This document shows, piece after piece, positions 12,894-21,641 of a stretch of 26,272 nt of DNA. The notes beneath the pieces were generated by a model. The model saw only the letters and a list, made by a program, of their open reading frames with translations. It made no database searches and was not told where the DNA came from. The position numbers and the translations under genes were made by a program. Source of the stretch: a virus; the IMG/VR virus record IMGVR_UViG_3300023313_000027, positions 1 to 26,272 of that record; one strand, 5' to 3'. Numbering within the stretch: the stretch's first letter is position 1; every line of letters starts with the position of its first letter.

Positions 12894-13244
12894 ATGTCAA
12901 GAACAATTCGCAGAAAGAAAGCCAAACATGAAATGGCTTTTTGTGAAGGCGATGCAGCTATCGAATGGAAAGGTGGTCGTCGTTACATTTCGTTGAAATT
13001 TCTTTATGGAAAAAGTATCAATGATGTCGTTGTGATGGAAGGTCACAAATGGAAAACATACGTCAATCGCTTCCATTCCGACAAATACGAAACGATGAAC
13101 AATGCTCCAAAGTGGTATCGCCAGCAGTTAAATAGAACGTTGAAGCGAAAACAACAACAAGCACTGAAACGAGCAATCAAAACAGAAAATCTTGACGATT
13201 TGGCTATGCCTAAACAAGTTAAAGACGCAGCTTGGTTCTGGTAA
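12894..13244 (+). CDS. Basic protein of unknown function, 116 aa
   Basis: Starts MSRTIRRKKAKHEMAF. Contains WKTYVNRFHSDKYETMNNAP followed by KWYRQQLNRTLKRKQQQALKRAI, a strongly basic helical region suggesting nucleic acid binding, and ends with a Trp-Phe-Trp tail. The motif 'NR.H.DKY....NAP.WYR' looks like that of small proteins often found in T4-like phages. ATG 12894 follows the previous stop by one base, so it probably depends on coupling; TTG 12852 would overlap the membrane peptide and is rejected. Confidence 0.8.
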   Translation: MSRTIRRKKAKHEMAFCEGDAAIEWKGGRRYISLKFLYGKSINDVVVMEGHKWKTYVNRFHSDKYETMNNAPKWYRQQLNRTLKRKQQQALKRAIKTENLDDLAMPKQVKDAAWFW

Positions 13245-13251
13245 TTTTTGC

Positions 13252-13280
13252 TTGACATTCTCTTTTGGATGACGTAGAAT
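13252..13280 (+). promoter_or_regulatory. Sigma70 promoter for the uvsX operon
   Basis: TTGACA (13252-13257), 17-bp spacer, TAGAAT (13275-13280), in the GCTTGACA context. Confidence 0.88.
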
Positions 13281-13304
13281 ATCGAAAATTCAAAGGAGAG
13301 TATG

Positions 13305-13559
13305 ATGACTGAAAAAACTAAAATCGAAGTTGGTGTTGATGACGCGGTGGTTGTATTTTCGCCCGAATGCGACAACGCCTATGGTCTGACGTTTCACGCA
13401 CCAAAATCTATCACAAAAAATCCCGACGATCCAGTTCCTGTACATCTTCTGGTTGCTTCGCAGATTGTTCATTTCATTTCGGATGATGCCAATTTGCGAA
13501 TCATCAATGACTATTTTGAAAAGACAATCATGGGAGAAAATAGCAATGAGTCTGACTGA
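13305..13559 (+). CDS. Unknown acidic protein before uvsX
   Basis: 84 aa, acidic, mostly beta with a C-terminal helix (ASQIVHFISDDANLRIINDYFEK). AGGAG at 13294-13298 fits ATG 13305 (6 nt) better than ATG 13302 (3 nt). It overlaps uvsX by 14 nt, so the two are translationally coupled. By position it could be a small recombination or replication accessory factor, but no homology is recognised. Confidence 0.75.
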   Translation: MTEKTKIEVGVDDAVVVFSPECDNAYGLTFHAPKSITKNPDDPVPVHLLVASQIVHFISDDANLRIINDYFEKTIMGENSNESD

Positions 13560-14565
13560 ACGTTTGTTGAAAAACAGTTCGCTGAAAGGCAGAGGTTCAA
13601 TTTTAAGCGAATCAAAAACCATTGTTGCTAAAGAGTTGTGTTCGACCAATATCCCCATGCTTAATGTTGCTCTATCCGGCAAGCTGGATGGTGGATTTGG
13701 TAGCGGATTGACTGTTTTGGCCGGTCCATCGCGCCACTTCAAAAGTGGGATTGGTCTGGTCATGGTTGCTTCATATCTGAAAAAATATCCCGATGCCGCT
13801 TGTTTGTTCTATGATTCCGAATTTGGTACGACGACCGACTATTTCGAGAATTTTGGTGTCGATTCGTCGCGTGTGATTCATATTCCGGTGATGGATATTG
13901 AAGAATTGAAATTTGACATGATCAAACAACTAGACGAATTGACTGCCGATGATAAAGTCATTATTTTCATCGATTCGGTTGGCAACTTGGCATCAAAGAA
14001 AGAATTGGAAGATGCCAAAGACGGGAAATCTGTTGCTGATATGACACGAGCAAAGAGCCTAAAAGCATTGTGGCGAATGGTGACGCCATATTTCAATCTG
14101 AAAGATATTCCATGTATCGCTATTTCTCACACATACGACACACAAGAAATGTTTTCAAAGAAGGTCATTTCTGGTGGCACTGGTATCATGTATAATGCTA
14201 ACACGGCATTCATTTTTGGCAAGCGTCAAAACAAGAATGGTACTGAATTGATCGGCAACAATTTTGTCATTAACGTTGAAAAATCAAGATTTGTGCGCGA
14301 AAAATCAAAGATTGATCTGAATGTCACGTTTGAAAATGGCATCGACAAATGGACTGGTCTGCTCGAAGTTGCTCTTGAGACGGGTCATGTTGTGAAGCCG
14401 TCAAATGGATTTTACATGCGAGCGCATATCAAAGATGACAAGAAAGTTCGAGAAAAGGCTACGCATTGTGCTGAATTTTGGATGCCGGTGTTTCAAGACA
14501 CCGATTTTCCAGACGCCGTAGCAAAGAAATTCTCGTTATCTAATGGTGGCCAAGATGAAGAATGA
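13546..14565 (+). CDS. uvsX: UvsX RecA-like recombinase
   Basis: Strand-exchange ATPase for recombination-dependent replication and repair. 339 aa against 391 in T4, shorter mainly at the acidic C-terminus. IPMLNVALSGKLDGGFGSG (~36) matches T4 IPMMNIALSGEITGGMQSG. Walker A is GPSRHFKS (60-67), then CLFYDSEFGTT, Walker B VIIFIDSVGNLASKKE, SDMTRAK-like VADMTRAKSLKALWR, and HTYDTQEMFSKKVISGGTG. ATG 13546 with GGGAG upstream is chosen over TTG 13453. Early sigma70 promoter at 13252. Confidence 0.97.
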   Translation: MSLTERLLKNSSLKGRGSILSESKTIVAKELCSTNIPMLNVALSGKLDGGFGSGLTVLAGPSRHFKSGIGLVMVASYLKKYPDAACLFYDSEFGTTTDYFENFGVDSSRVIHIPVMDIEELKFDMIKQLDELTADDKVIIFIDSVGNLASKKELEDAKDGKSVADMTRAKSLKALWRMVTPYFNLKDIPCIAISHTYDTQEMFSKKVISGGTGIMYNANTAFIFGKRQNKNGTELIGNNFVINVEKSRFVREKSKIDLNVTFENGIDKWTGLLEVALETGHVVKPSNGFYMRAHIKDDKKVREKATHCAEFWMPVFQDTDFPDAVAKKFSLSNGGQDEE

Positions 14566-14797
14566 TGCTGTTTCGTATCATGTAGTTGACAAAGACGGCA
14601 AAGCGTGTATAATCATCGATGGGAGTGGCGCAATCATTTCTGACATCGATTTCGATGAAGAAAGCGAAAACTTCACGGTAAACTATAAGCTATCGGAAGA
14701 TCACGAATTGCCGGAGAACATCGACAATTTTGAAATGAAATTGTCGCTTGCTATCACCGATTTGATTGAAAGGATCGCCAATGACGAAAATCGATGA
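14543..14797 (+). CDS. Unknown small acidic protein between uvsX and gene 41
   Basis: 84 aa from ATG 14543, overlapping uvsX by 23 nt; ATG 14555 is an equally possible start (80 aa). It begins with beta structure (VSYHVVDKDGKACIIIDGSG) and ends in a helix (KLSLAITDLIERIANDE). No family is recognised. In T4 the uvsX-41 interval holds small genes of unknown function (40 and others), which fits the position but not any specific identity. Its stop overlaps gene 41 by 17 nt. Confidence 0.72.
   Translation: MVAKMKNDAVSYHVVDKDGKACIIIDGSGAIISDIDFDEESENFTVNYKLSEDHELPENIDNFEMKLSLAITDLIERIANDENR
14586..14613 (+). promoter_or_regulatory. Possible internal sigma70 promoter before gene 41
   Basis: TTGACA (14586-14591), 16-bp spacer, TATAAT (14608-14613) inside the coding sequence of the small gene. 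It would drive gene 41. Spacing is one short of the 17 seen elsewhere and the hexamers encode ordinary residues, so it may be fortuitous. Confidence 0.45.
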
Positions 14798-16175
14798 TTC
14801 GCTAACAATCGAATCTATCATTTTAGCAAATTTGGTCAACAACGAAGAATTTGGGCGGCAAGTGTCGCCCTATCTTCGACCTGAATACTTTGAAGAACGT
14901 TCAAAGCGCATCTTGGTTGACGAATATCTGAATTATTTGCGCGACTATAATTCGATTCCAACGAAAGAAGCACTGTTCTTGGAAGTTGAAACCAGACGCG
15001 ATATTGATTCGGGTTTGCTCGAAGATGTGAAAAACGATCTGAACGAGATTGCTGCGCACGAAGAAAAGCAAAGCGTCGAATGGCTGCGAAAAACGACCGA
15101 GCAATACTGTAAAGATAGAGCGGTCTATCTTGCTATCACTGAATCAATCGGAATCATTGACGGTAGCGACACTAAGCGCGACAAAAACGCCATTCCGGGC
15201 ATTCTGGCCGATGCTCTGGCTGTTTCTTTTGACGAATATATCGGGCATGACTATTTTGAAAATGCCGGAGATCGATGGGAATTTGCTCATCGAAAGGAAA
15301 AGCGTCATTCTTTTGACATCGATTGGTTTAATCGAATCACTGGTGGCGGCATTCCACCAAAAACGCTTAGTGCTATTCTTGCTGGCACAGGTGTTGGCAA
15401 GAGTTTAGCAATGTGTCACATGGCTGCTTCATTCGTGATGGCAGGGAAAAATGTGTTGTATATCACGATGGAAATGGCAGAAGAACGAATTTCCGAACGC
15501 ATCGACGCCAATCTGCTGAACAAAGATATTTCTAGTTTGGTTGAAATGGAAAAAGAAGTGTTTGAAACAAAGATCAAGAATTTGCGCGAACGCACGGTTG
15601 GTAAGTTCATCGTTAAGGAATTTCCAACCGCCGGTGCGCATGTTGGTCATTTCCGCCATTTGATTCGTGAATTGAAGTTGAAGAAAAAGTTTTCGCCCGA
15701 CATTGTTTTTGTTGACTATATTAACATTTGTGCTGCTGCTAGAGTTCGCGGCGGTGAAAGCACTTATACATTGGTCAAAACAATCGCCGAAGAATTGCGT
15801 GGACTAGCAATCGAAGAAGAAATTGCTATCATCACGGCTACGCAATCAAATCGTGATGGTTTGGGTGCCAGTGACATCGACATCACTAACACGTCCGAGT
15901 CTATTGGGCTGCCTGCTACACTAGACACATACGTTGCTATGATTTCGACCGACCAACTTAATGCTCAAGGACAGGTCATGTTCAAGTGTCTAAAAACGCG
16001 CTTCACCGATTTGTCTGCTGTTAAACCATGCGTGGTGGGCATCGAAAGATCGAAAATGAAGTTGTTTGAATTGGAAAACAACGTTGCTCAAAAATTGAAT
16101 GGTTCGACCGACAACATCGTTGAAATTGAACCAAAGAAAGAGAAGAAGAACAAGTTTGCCGGCTTCAAGATATAA
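14781..16175 (+). CDS. 41: Replicative DNA helicase gp41
   Basis: DnaB-type hexameric helicase that unwinds the fork with primase gp61. 464 aa (T4: 475). Walker A is AGTGVGKS (201-208), followed by LYITMEMAEERISERIDANL (H1a-type motif), Walker B PDIVFVDYINI, and an H3-like region ATQSNRDG (Q) with TSESIGLPATLD. The N-terminal ~160 residues are the helical primase-interaction domain. ATG 14781 has AAGGAT 6 nt upstream and is preferred over TTG 14766. A late promoter lies just at its end. Confidence 0.96.
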   Translation: MTKIDDSLTIESIILANLVNNEEFGRQVSPYLRPEYFEERSKRILVDEYLNYLRDYNSIPTKEALFLEVETRRDIDSGLLEDVKNDLNEIAAHEEKQSVEWLRKTTEQYCKDRAVYLAITESIGIIDGSDTKRDKNAIPGILADALAVSFDEYIGHDYFENAGDRWEFAHRKEKRHSFDIDWFNRITGGGIPPKTLSAILAGTGVGKSLAMCHMAASFVMAGKNVLYITMEMAEERISERIDANLLNKDISSLVEMEKEVFETKIKNLRERTVGKFIVKEFPTAGAHVGHFRHLIRELKLKKKFSPDIVFVDYINICAAARVRGGESTYTLVKTIAEELRGLAIEEEIAIITATQSNRDGLGASDIDITNTSESIGLPATLDTYVAMISTDQLNAQGQVMFKCLKTRFTDLSAVKPCVVGIERSKMKLFELENNVAQKLNGSTDNIVEIEPKKEKKNKFAGFKI

Positions 16176-16181
16176 TAAATA
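16174..16181 (+). promoter_or_regulatory. Late promoter motif AATAAATA
   Basis: Begins 2 bases before the TAA stop of gene 41 ends, 25 nt before ATG 16207. It marks the switch from replication genes to the late block. Confidence 0.6.
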
Positions 16182-16206
16182 GTTGAAACAGAAAATAGAG
16201 GAATCA

Positions 16207-17076
16207 ATGTTATCTTTTCGTGAATATCTATTGAAAGAAGGTGGCAACGCTATCAACGACGTTGTTCGCATCAACCAAGAAAACGTCGATGCTACAATGA
16301 ACAAAATCTATTCGACTGTAGTTAAGGCGCTTGGATTGAAGCGAGAAGATACAGCGTTGCTTGGTTCCACTGGCAAAAAGAATCCACATTCATCGTCTGG
16401 TGATATTGATTTGGCCGTTTCGATCACGTCGTTGATGGCAGCAAACAAATCGCTGAAAACGGTGAACGATGTGATTGAATTTGTTGCTCGGAAAGCGAAA
16501 ACTGTTGTCGATGATGTTTTGATTTTGCGTGGTACTGGTATCGTGACAATGGGATTCCCGATTGTCAACGCTGACGGAAAACAACCCGACCAAAAGGTTC
16601 AGCTAGACTTGATGCTTACCGACAATTTAGAATTTTCGTCTTGGATGTATTTCTCGCCACACGAGAAGGATTCTCCTTGGAAAGGTTTGTATCGCAACGC
16701 GATCCTATCCGCTATCACGCACTATGCTGACCGTCAAGGAAATGACGAAGAATGGTCTAGGTATTTGCTACACTTCCAGAACGGTTTGTCTCGTGTGATG
16801 ATGAGCAGAAAAGGCAAACGCGGATTGTTGAAGAACGCCAAAGTCGTTGATCGGAAGGTTCCGATGAAAGACCCAGATAAAATTGTGGCGATTCTATTGG
16901 GACCATCATTCAAAGCAAAACAAATTCTGACTTATGAAAACGTGTTCAATGCTTTTATGAGTCCAAAATTTGTGTGGGCAAAATATCGAAAGGAAATTGC
17001 CAAGCGCGCTGCTGATGATATTTTGCGCAAAGGCTATCCTGTTCCCCAAGATTTAGCGGATGTGGCTGGAATATGA
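16207..17076 (+). CDS. Pol-beta-type nucleotidyltransferase with capsid-targeting-like leader
   Basis: 289 aa. The leader MLSFREYLLKEGG resembles the T4 capsid-targeting sequence (MKTYQEFIAEA) with a gp21-like site LKE|G. The catalytic core has LLGSTGKKNPHSSSGDIDLAV (51-71: GS followed by D66 and D68) and the third Asp in VQLDLML (D134), the pattern of the DNA polymerase beta superfamily. The C-terminal half is helical, with SPWKGLYRNAILSAITHYAD and PMKDPDKIVAILLG. Substrate is unknown: it could modify tRNA, nucleotides or protein. ATG 16207 with AGAGGA just upstream is preferred over TTG 16183. The stop overlaps the next gene (ATGA). Confidence 0.85.
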   Translation: MLSFREYLLKEGGNAINDVVRINQENVDATMNKIYSTVVKALGLKREDTALLGSTGKKNPHSSSGDIDLAVSITSLMAANKSLKTVNDVIEFVARKAKTVVDDVLILRGTGIVTMGFPIVNADGKQPDQKVQLDLMLTDNLEFSSWMYFSPHEKDSPWKGLYRNAILSAITHYADRQGNDEEWSRYLLHFQNGLSRVMMSRKGKRGLLKNAKVVDRKVPMKDPDKIVAILLGPSFKAKQILTYENVFNAFMSPKFVWAKYRKEIAKRAADDILRKGYPVPQDLADVAGI

Positions 17077-18191
17077 TTTCGTTCCGTGAATATGTAAACC
17101 GCTTTCAAACAATCACCGAATTGGCGCATTTCACTGACCTAATGAACCAGAAGGGCAACAATTTTATTGATGAATTGCTGAACCGGACAATCACCGTCAA
17201 TTTGAAAATCGATCAATCCGCTTTCGTTGTCGGAAATGTCAACGGCGAAATTAAGTATTATGGCCGCGAAGGCAGAACCGAGATCACCAAGCATCGTCGC
17301 AAGGGCATGGATTTATACGAAGAACCAATCCGTCATTTGGAAAGCCGCGACTTGAGTAAAATCCCGTCCGGTGTTTTTGTCTATTTGGAATTTTTCGATG
17401 ATCGGCTGCCAACATTGGTCAAGTATATGACTAAGCCAAAAAACAATCTCATTATTTCATATCTGAAAAAAGACGGCAAAATTCTATCTCCAGCGCACTC
17501 ACTAAACGAAACGATTGCTAGATTGCTTGATGTTTCGCCGCCCCCCGTGTTGTTTCATGGTAAATTGTCCGCAAAGCAGAAAGAGTTGATTCTCGACTAT
17601 GCTAACACACCAAGCGATGAATTGACAAAGAAATATGGCGGAAAAAACTTTGTCCAATACGTCTTGTCTCTATTCGTACCATCACAAAAGATGAAATATC
17701 TAATGACTGACAACTTGGAAGGCATGGTGTTCTATTTTGACGATGGCAATAAAATTGACATGGCGAAAATCAACGACCCATCTTTTACCGAAGGCATCAT
17801 CGATAAAGGAAACAAAGACGATCAGTATAACCGCTTGATGATGGAAGTCATTTATGACAATTTGGAAGATTATGCTAATCGTGTCAAAGCTAGCAATTAT
17901 GACGATTTGATTTATCAACTGACCAAGCTATATATCAAGCATCCGAAAATCAAAAAGCTAGACAAATATCATTCGCAAGTGACAGCAAACCGCTTTTCTC
18001 GCTTGACGTTTTCGTTGCTGCCCTCAAAGGTTGAAAAATTGGTCAATTCAACGTGGTATGCCGAGGACGTATATCGCATTCTTCATTTCCTGCTGGAAAA
18101 ACCAAAACGGCGAGCAAATCCTAGAAATGGATTGACGCGCGAACGGAAAGAAATGGTGAATCGCGTGGTTGACAAACTGAAAGGAATCTGA
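17073..18191 (+). CDS. DNA/RNA ligase-like covalent nucleotidyltransferase with capsid-targeting-like leader
   Basis: 372 aa. It begins MISFREYVNRFQTITE, a leader of the same style as its neighbours. Then superfamily motifs: motif I KIDQSA (K45, D47; classical KxDG has Gly where Gln48 stands), RRKGMDLYEEPIRHLE, motif III-like GVFVYLEFFDD, motif IV LEGMVFYF (E216), motif V-like MAKIND. This is the layout of ATP-dependent ligases and capping enzymes, in a form I know from T4-like phages as unannotated large proteins. Activity (sealing DNA or RNA, or adenylating something else) cannot be told. The C-terminal 100 residues are helical and basic. Confidence 0.78.
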   Translation: MISFREYVNRFQTITELAHFTDLMNQKGNNFIDELLNRTITVNLKIDQSAFVVGNVNGEIKYYGREGRTEITKHRRKGMDLYEEPIRHLESRDLSKIPSGVFVYLEFFDDRLPTLVKYMTKPKNNLIISYLKKDGKILSPAHSLNETIARLLDVSPPPVLFHGKLSAKQKELILDYANTPSDELTKKYGGKNFVQYVLSLFVPSQKMKYLMTDNLEGMVFYFDDGNKIDMAKINDPSFTEGIIDKGNKDDQYNRLMMEVIYDNLEDYANRVKASNYDDLIYQLTKLYIKHPKIKKLDKYHSQVTANRFSRLTFSLLPSKVEKLVNSTWYAEDVYRILHFLLEKPKRRANPRNGLTRERKEMVNRVVDKLKGI

Positions 18192-18197
18192 TAGCAT
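18169..18197 (+). promoter_or_regulatory. Sigma70 promoter giving a leaderless methyltransferase mRNA
   Basis: TTGACA (18169-18174), 17-bp spacer, TAGCAT (18192-18197), inside the end of the ligase-like gene. ATG 18204 follows the -10 by 6 nt, where transcription would be expected to start. Confidence 0.7.
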
Positions 18198-18203
18198 TCG
18201 TCG

Positions 18204-19100
18204 ATGAATCTCAAACCTGTAAATGAGCATCTAGATACAGTCACAATCGAGGACATTGAAAACCACAAACTGCTATCCGACAACGAATTGCTAGACGATC
18301 TGGAACGATTGATCGAATACGACGCATCAACAAATCGGAATTGCTTTTATGGCAATCCTTTTCTTTACCATTTCCAACTTAAAAACTTGATGCGTTGTCG
18401 CAGAAATAAAGCAAAAACCATCTATGAATTAAATGCCGCCGATTGGAATGTTCTCATCGAACAAACCCGCAAACGCAATCGTGGTGGAAAAACTGCTGCT
18501 GGAAATGTGTTCGAGTGTTTTCGCGCGAATTATGGTTCGGTTGTCATGTTCAAAGCAACCACCGCCAAATACATCTATCAAAAATACGGCGCGAAAAAGG
18601 TGCTAGACCCTACCGCTGGCTGGGGTGGAAGAATGCTTGGCGCATGGGCGCTTGGTATCGATTATACGGGGATCGACACTAATACGCAATTGATCGATGC
18701 TTATTATGGGATGCTGTTCTATCTAAATGACTATCCGCAACTATTCAAACCAAAACTGGAAATGATTTGGGATTCGTGTCTGAACGTCGATTTTTCTGAC
18801 ATTGACTATGATTTCGTGCTGACCAGCCCACCATATATCAATCTCGAATTATACGAGAATATGACGCCATTTGAAAGTGAACAAAGTTTCTATGTTGATT
18901 TTCTCATTCCCCTATGGAAGAAGTGTTGTGACAACATAACCGCTGGCGGAAAAGTTTGTTTCAACATATCGCCGAAAATGTATGAAGCCGCTAAATATCA
19001 TGGATTGCCTGATTGCGATTTCGACGAAGATTTGAAACAGCAGCTAGGTCAACAAAAGAACAAGAAAAAACAAGACAAAATCTATATCTGGGCGTGTTGA
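18204..19100 (+). CDS. DNA methyltransferase (TSPPY class)
   Basis: 298 aa. AdoMet-binding motif I DPTAGWGGRMLGA (135-147), then GIDTNTQLID, then catalytic motif IV TSPPYINLE (207-215), then YVDFLIPLWKKC and GGKVCFNISP (motif VI-VIII region). TSPPY is seen in N4-cytosine and some N6-adenine methyltransferases, so the modified base is uncertain. The N-terminal ~100 residues (helical, basic RKRNRGGKTAAG) may recognise the target. No Shine-Dalgarno is seen and ATG 18204 is 6 nt from the -10 of its promoter. A possible nuclease gene starts one base after the stop. Confidence 0.9.
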   Translation: MNLKPVNEHLDTVTIEDIENHKLLSDNELLDDLERLIEYDASTNRNCFYGNPFLYHFQLKNLMRCRRNKAKTIYELNAADWNVLIEQTRKRNRGGKTAAGNVFECFRANYGSVVMFKATTAKYIYQKYGAKKVLDPTAGWGGRMLGAWALGIDYTGIDTNTQLIDAYYGMLFYLNDYPQLFKPKLEMIWDSCLNVDFSDIDYDFVLTSPPYINLELYENMTPFESEQSFYVDFLIPLWKKCCDNITAGGKVCFNISPKMYEAAKYHGLPDCDFDEDLKQQLGQQKNKKKQDKIYIWAC

Positions 19101-19101
19101 A

Positions 19102-20223
19102 TTGGCAACTTACAATAATGTACCGCTGACGCTGACTGACGTTAAAAAGCTAAAGTTTGACGATGCTGCTGCTAATGACATCATCGCCTTTTTGTTTTCT
19201 AATTTCAAAAAGACGTTTGGTGTTGATTGGAAAGAAGCTGCGCCCATAGCAGCACAAAAAGTTAAAGCAAATAGCGTCAAAATTCGCTATGCTTATGATC
19301 TGACCAAACTTCAATCGCTATTGAAAAAACAGTTTCCCGAATATGACGTAACAAAAGCGTCAAAATCTGTTTCGGTGAAGAAAGGTCGCACCGTCGTTTT
19401 GAAATTTGAACACGGCGAAGGTTCGCGCAACAAAAAAGCCGGTGGTGGTAAAGCTGGCTTGAAGTTTGAACAAGATTTGGCTCAAGATTTACAAGCATAT
19501 CCTGATAACACCATAGTCAAAAAGCACAAGAAAATCGTTGACGAGATTTATTCGATTTTGAAATCCGAATATCAATTGGACTTGATGATAGATGATTATG
19601 ATGTGATAATTGAAGGTGACAAAAACAAAAAGCGAAGGCCGTCTTGGGACGAAGAAGAAGGCGTTAGGTTTAATCCATCGGGCGACATTGGCCACATCGT
19701 TACTGACGTTACAGTGAAAACGAAGAACAAGCAGGCATTTCTTTCGCTGAAATACACCAGCCAATTTTACATGATAAATGCTTCTGTTGCTCCATATCTC
19801 CATTTCAATCGACCGGACGTTGATGTGCCAGAACGAAACAAAATCTTGCGCTATTTTGGTTTCAATCCAAAAGATTTTTGTGCTGGCTATGAAATGGTTA
19901 GTGACGACAACGCACAAGAACCAGATTCCAAAATCAAATCAAATTGGGCGAAGATTTTGAAAGAGGTCATCGGTAACGGCTATATCTATGTTGTTGGTGG
20001 TGGCACGCATGATATTGTCATTAACACAAAGACGACGCCAATCATTTCCATCGCGTCGATCAATGACAGAGTTTATGCTATTCCAAACAAACGCAAGTAT
20101 TCAAAAATTGGCCTAACCGCAAAAATCGACGGTCGAACCTACAATCTCGATTGTCAATTTCGGGGAACAACCGCGACCGACGTATATCCGAAGTATTTGC
20201 GAGTGTTGGTTAAAACTAAATGA
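19102..20223 (+). CDS. Unknown protein, possible PD-(D/E)XK-type nuclease beside the methyltransferase
   Basis: 373 aa, starting at TTG 19102, one base after the methyltransferase stop. The central part contains GDIGHIVTDVTVKTKNKQ followed by AFLSLKYTSQFYMINASV, where D...(x)LSLK could be the Asp and Lys of a PD-(D/E)XK fold. YNLDCQFRGT is near the C-terminus. The N-terminus is helical (LTLTDVKKLKFDDAAANDI), with a Gly/Lys-rich linker around residue 110. The catalytic assignment is a guess from a short motif; a structural protein is the alternative. Adjacent to a DNA methyltransferase, it raises the question of a restriction-modification pair. Confidence 0.72.
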   Translation: MATYNNVPLTLTDVKKLKFDDAAANDIIAFLFSNFKKTFGVDWKEAAPIAAQKVKANSVKIRYAYDLTKLQSLLKKQFPEYDVTKASKSVSVKKGRTVVLKFEHGEGSRNKKAGGGKAGLKFEQDLAQDLQAYPDNTIVKKHKKIVDEIYSILKSEYQLDLMIDDYDVIIEGDKNKKRRPSWDEEEGVRFNPSGDIGHIVTDVTVKTKNKQAFLSLKYTSQFYMINASVAPYLHFNRPDVDVPERNKILRYFGFNPKDFCAGYEMVSDDNAQEPDSKIKSNWAKILKEVIGNGYIYVVGGGTHDIVINTKTTPIISIASINDRVYAIPNKRKYSKIGLTAKIDGRTYNLDCQFRGTTATDVYPKYLRVLVKTK

Positions 20224-20226
20224 TTG

Positions 20227-20233
20227 CTAAATA
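20227..20233 (+). promoter_or_regulatory. Late promoter motif CTAAATA
   Basis: Ends 7 nt before ATG 20241, so the mRNA for the kinase-like gene would be leaderless or nearly so. Confidence 0.6.
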
Positions 20234-20240
20234 ATTCACT

Positions 20241-21626
20241 ATGAACGAATCGCTTTTTTCCGAATTTCAACTGCTACTCAAAAAGCACAAAATCAAGCCA
20301 GAAGTTTTGGCTCAAGTCAAGAAGTTTAATGCTAAATGGGATTCGATGCCCGGAATGCGCACCCAACGCTTGCTTGACGTTCAGTTGAAGAAATTAGCGA
20401 AAAAATATGAATCGGATTTTGGTGGCGATGCTTATCGAATCATTAAAGGAATGTTCGACCAGCTTAATGCCAAAGCGAACAAACACAACTACGCCAAACC
20501 AGACACATCTTGGGGAACACACAAAATGAGATTTGCCGAATGGGTGGAAGAACAAGATCGCCTTGACGAACGCTTGATCGTTCTCAATAACAGCAAAAAG
20601 TATAATAATATCATTATTTTGGCCGGTGGCGCTGGCTCGGGCAAAGGCTTCGCGCTTTCAAATTTCATTGACGCTTCTGGCTATAAGGTGCGCGACGTTG
20701 ACGAAATCAAGCGATTGGTTCAGCGCATTTCTGAATTGGGCAAGATCGACGCCCGAAAGATTTGGACAAAAGAAGCACAAGCAAAGTTTGACAGCAAAAC
20801 AGCGAAAACTGTATCGAAAGTTCTAGCACAAAATAACTATCGCCTAGATCATTTGATTCTCAAAGAACCCGATCACGTTCTAACGCTACACATCATCACT
20901 GATTTGATTGGTTGGAAGAAGAAATCGCTGACTCTATTGAGCAAAACGATTCCGACCAATTCTGACCACAAACCGAACATCGTCTTTGACATGACGGCGA
21001 AAGATCGCAAATCGATTGAGAAAACTGTTCAAACAATGCTTGACATTGGTTACGAATCTGCTAACATTCACTTGGTTTGGGTGTTGACAGACTATCAGAT
21101 TGCTATTCAACAGAACGCCCAGCGCAAGCGTGTTGTTCCTGCTGATATTCTGCTACAGACACACAAAGGCGCAGCAAACACAATGGTTGATTTGATTGGT
21201 GGTACTGTTCCTCGTGGCATTGATGGCGATATTTGGGTTATTCTCAACAACAAGGAAAACACGCTATATTGGAAGCGCGGCGATGGTTCGTTGAAAGGAA
21301 CACCAGAGTTTCACGAAGATTCCAGCAATCAAAAAATTGTTGCTAAAGTTGATCAAGATAAGTATGATCGCATTTATGGTAAAGGCGCTTTCGCCAAACG
21401 TAACAAGCGCACTGGTGGTGACTTTGAAAAAGAGAAAGCAGTCATCAAATCGTTTGCTCGAATTAGGGTGAAGAAAGCAGGCAAAACAATTGGACAAGAC
21501 GTGTTGCCATTCAAGACACAACTGTTCAATTGGGTCATTAAAAACGTCCCAGCCAACGCCGTCCATGCTATCCGACGTTCGTTTGGAATCATTCTCGGCA
21601 AAGATCACGGCGCGAAATTGAAATAA
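20241..21626 (+). CDS. Zeta-toxin-like P-loop kinase with internal capsid-targeting-like motif
   Basis: 461 aa. Residues 1-95 form a helical domain. At Met96 follows MRFAEWVEEQDRLDERLIVLN, similar to the leaders of neighbouring proteins. The kinase domain starts NNIIILAGGAGSGKGFALS (Walker A GGAGSGKG 129-136), then GYKVRDVDEIKRL (zeta-toxin-like D..D pair after strand 2) and NIVFDMTAKDRKSIEKTVQTML, then HLVWVLTDYQIAIQQNAQRKRVVP (lid-like). Zeta-type kinases phosphorylate UDP-N-acetylglucosamine or nucleotides, but the substrate here is unknown. It has late promoter motif CTAAATA 7 nt before ATG and no Shine-Dalgarno. An in-frame ATG at 20526 with GGGGA at 20512-20516 could give a shorter product starting with the leader. 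Confidence 0.82.
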   Translation: MNESLFSEFQLLLKKHKIKPEVLAQVKKFNAKWDSMPGMRTQRLLDVQLKKLAKKYESDFGGDAYRIIKGMFDQLNAKANKHNYAKPDTSWGTHKMRFAEWVEEQDRLDERLIVLNNSKKYNNIIILAGGAGSGKGFALSNFIDASGYKVRDVDEIKRLVQRISELGKIDARKIWTKEAQAKFDSKTAKTVSKVLAQNNYRLDHLILKEPDHVLTLHIITDLIGWKKKSLTLLSKTIPTNSDHKPNIVFDMTAKDRKSIEKTVQTMLDIGYESANIHLVWVLTDYQIAIQQNAQRKRVVPADILLQTHKGAANTMVDLIGGTVPRGIDGDIWVILNNKENTLYWKRGDGSLKGTPEFHEDSSNQKIVAKVDQDKYDRIYGKGAFAKRNKRTGGDFEKEKAVIKSFARIRVKKAGKTIGQDVLPFKTQLFNWVIKNVPANAVHAIRRSFGIILGKDHGAKLK

Positions 21627-21641
21627 AGAGGAAAGACAGTT

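Noticed and set aside
13453-13545. TTG start extending UvsX by 31 residues
   Set aside because: The added residues do not resemble UvsX, and ATG 13546 has a proper ribosome binding site.
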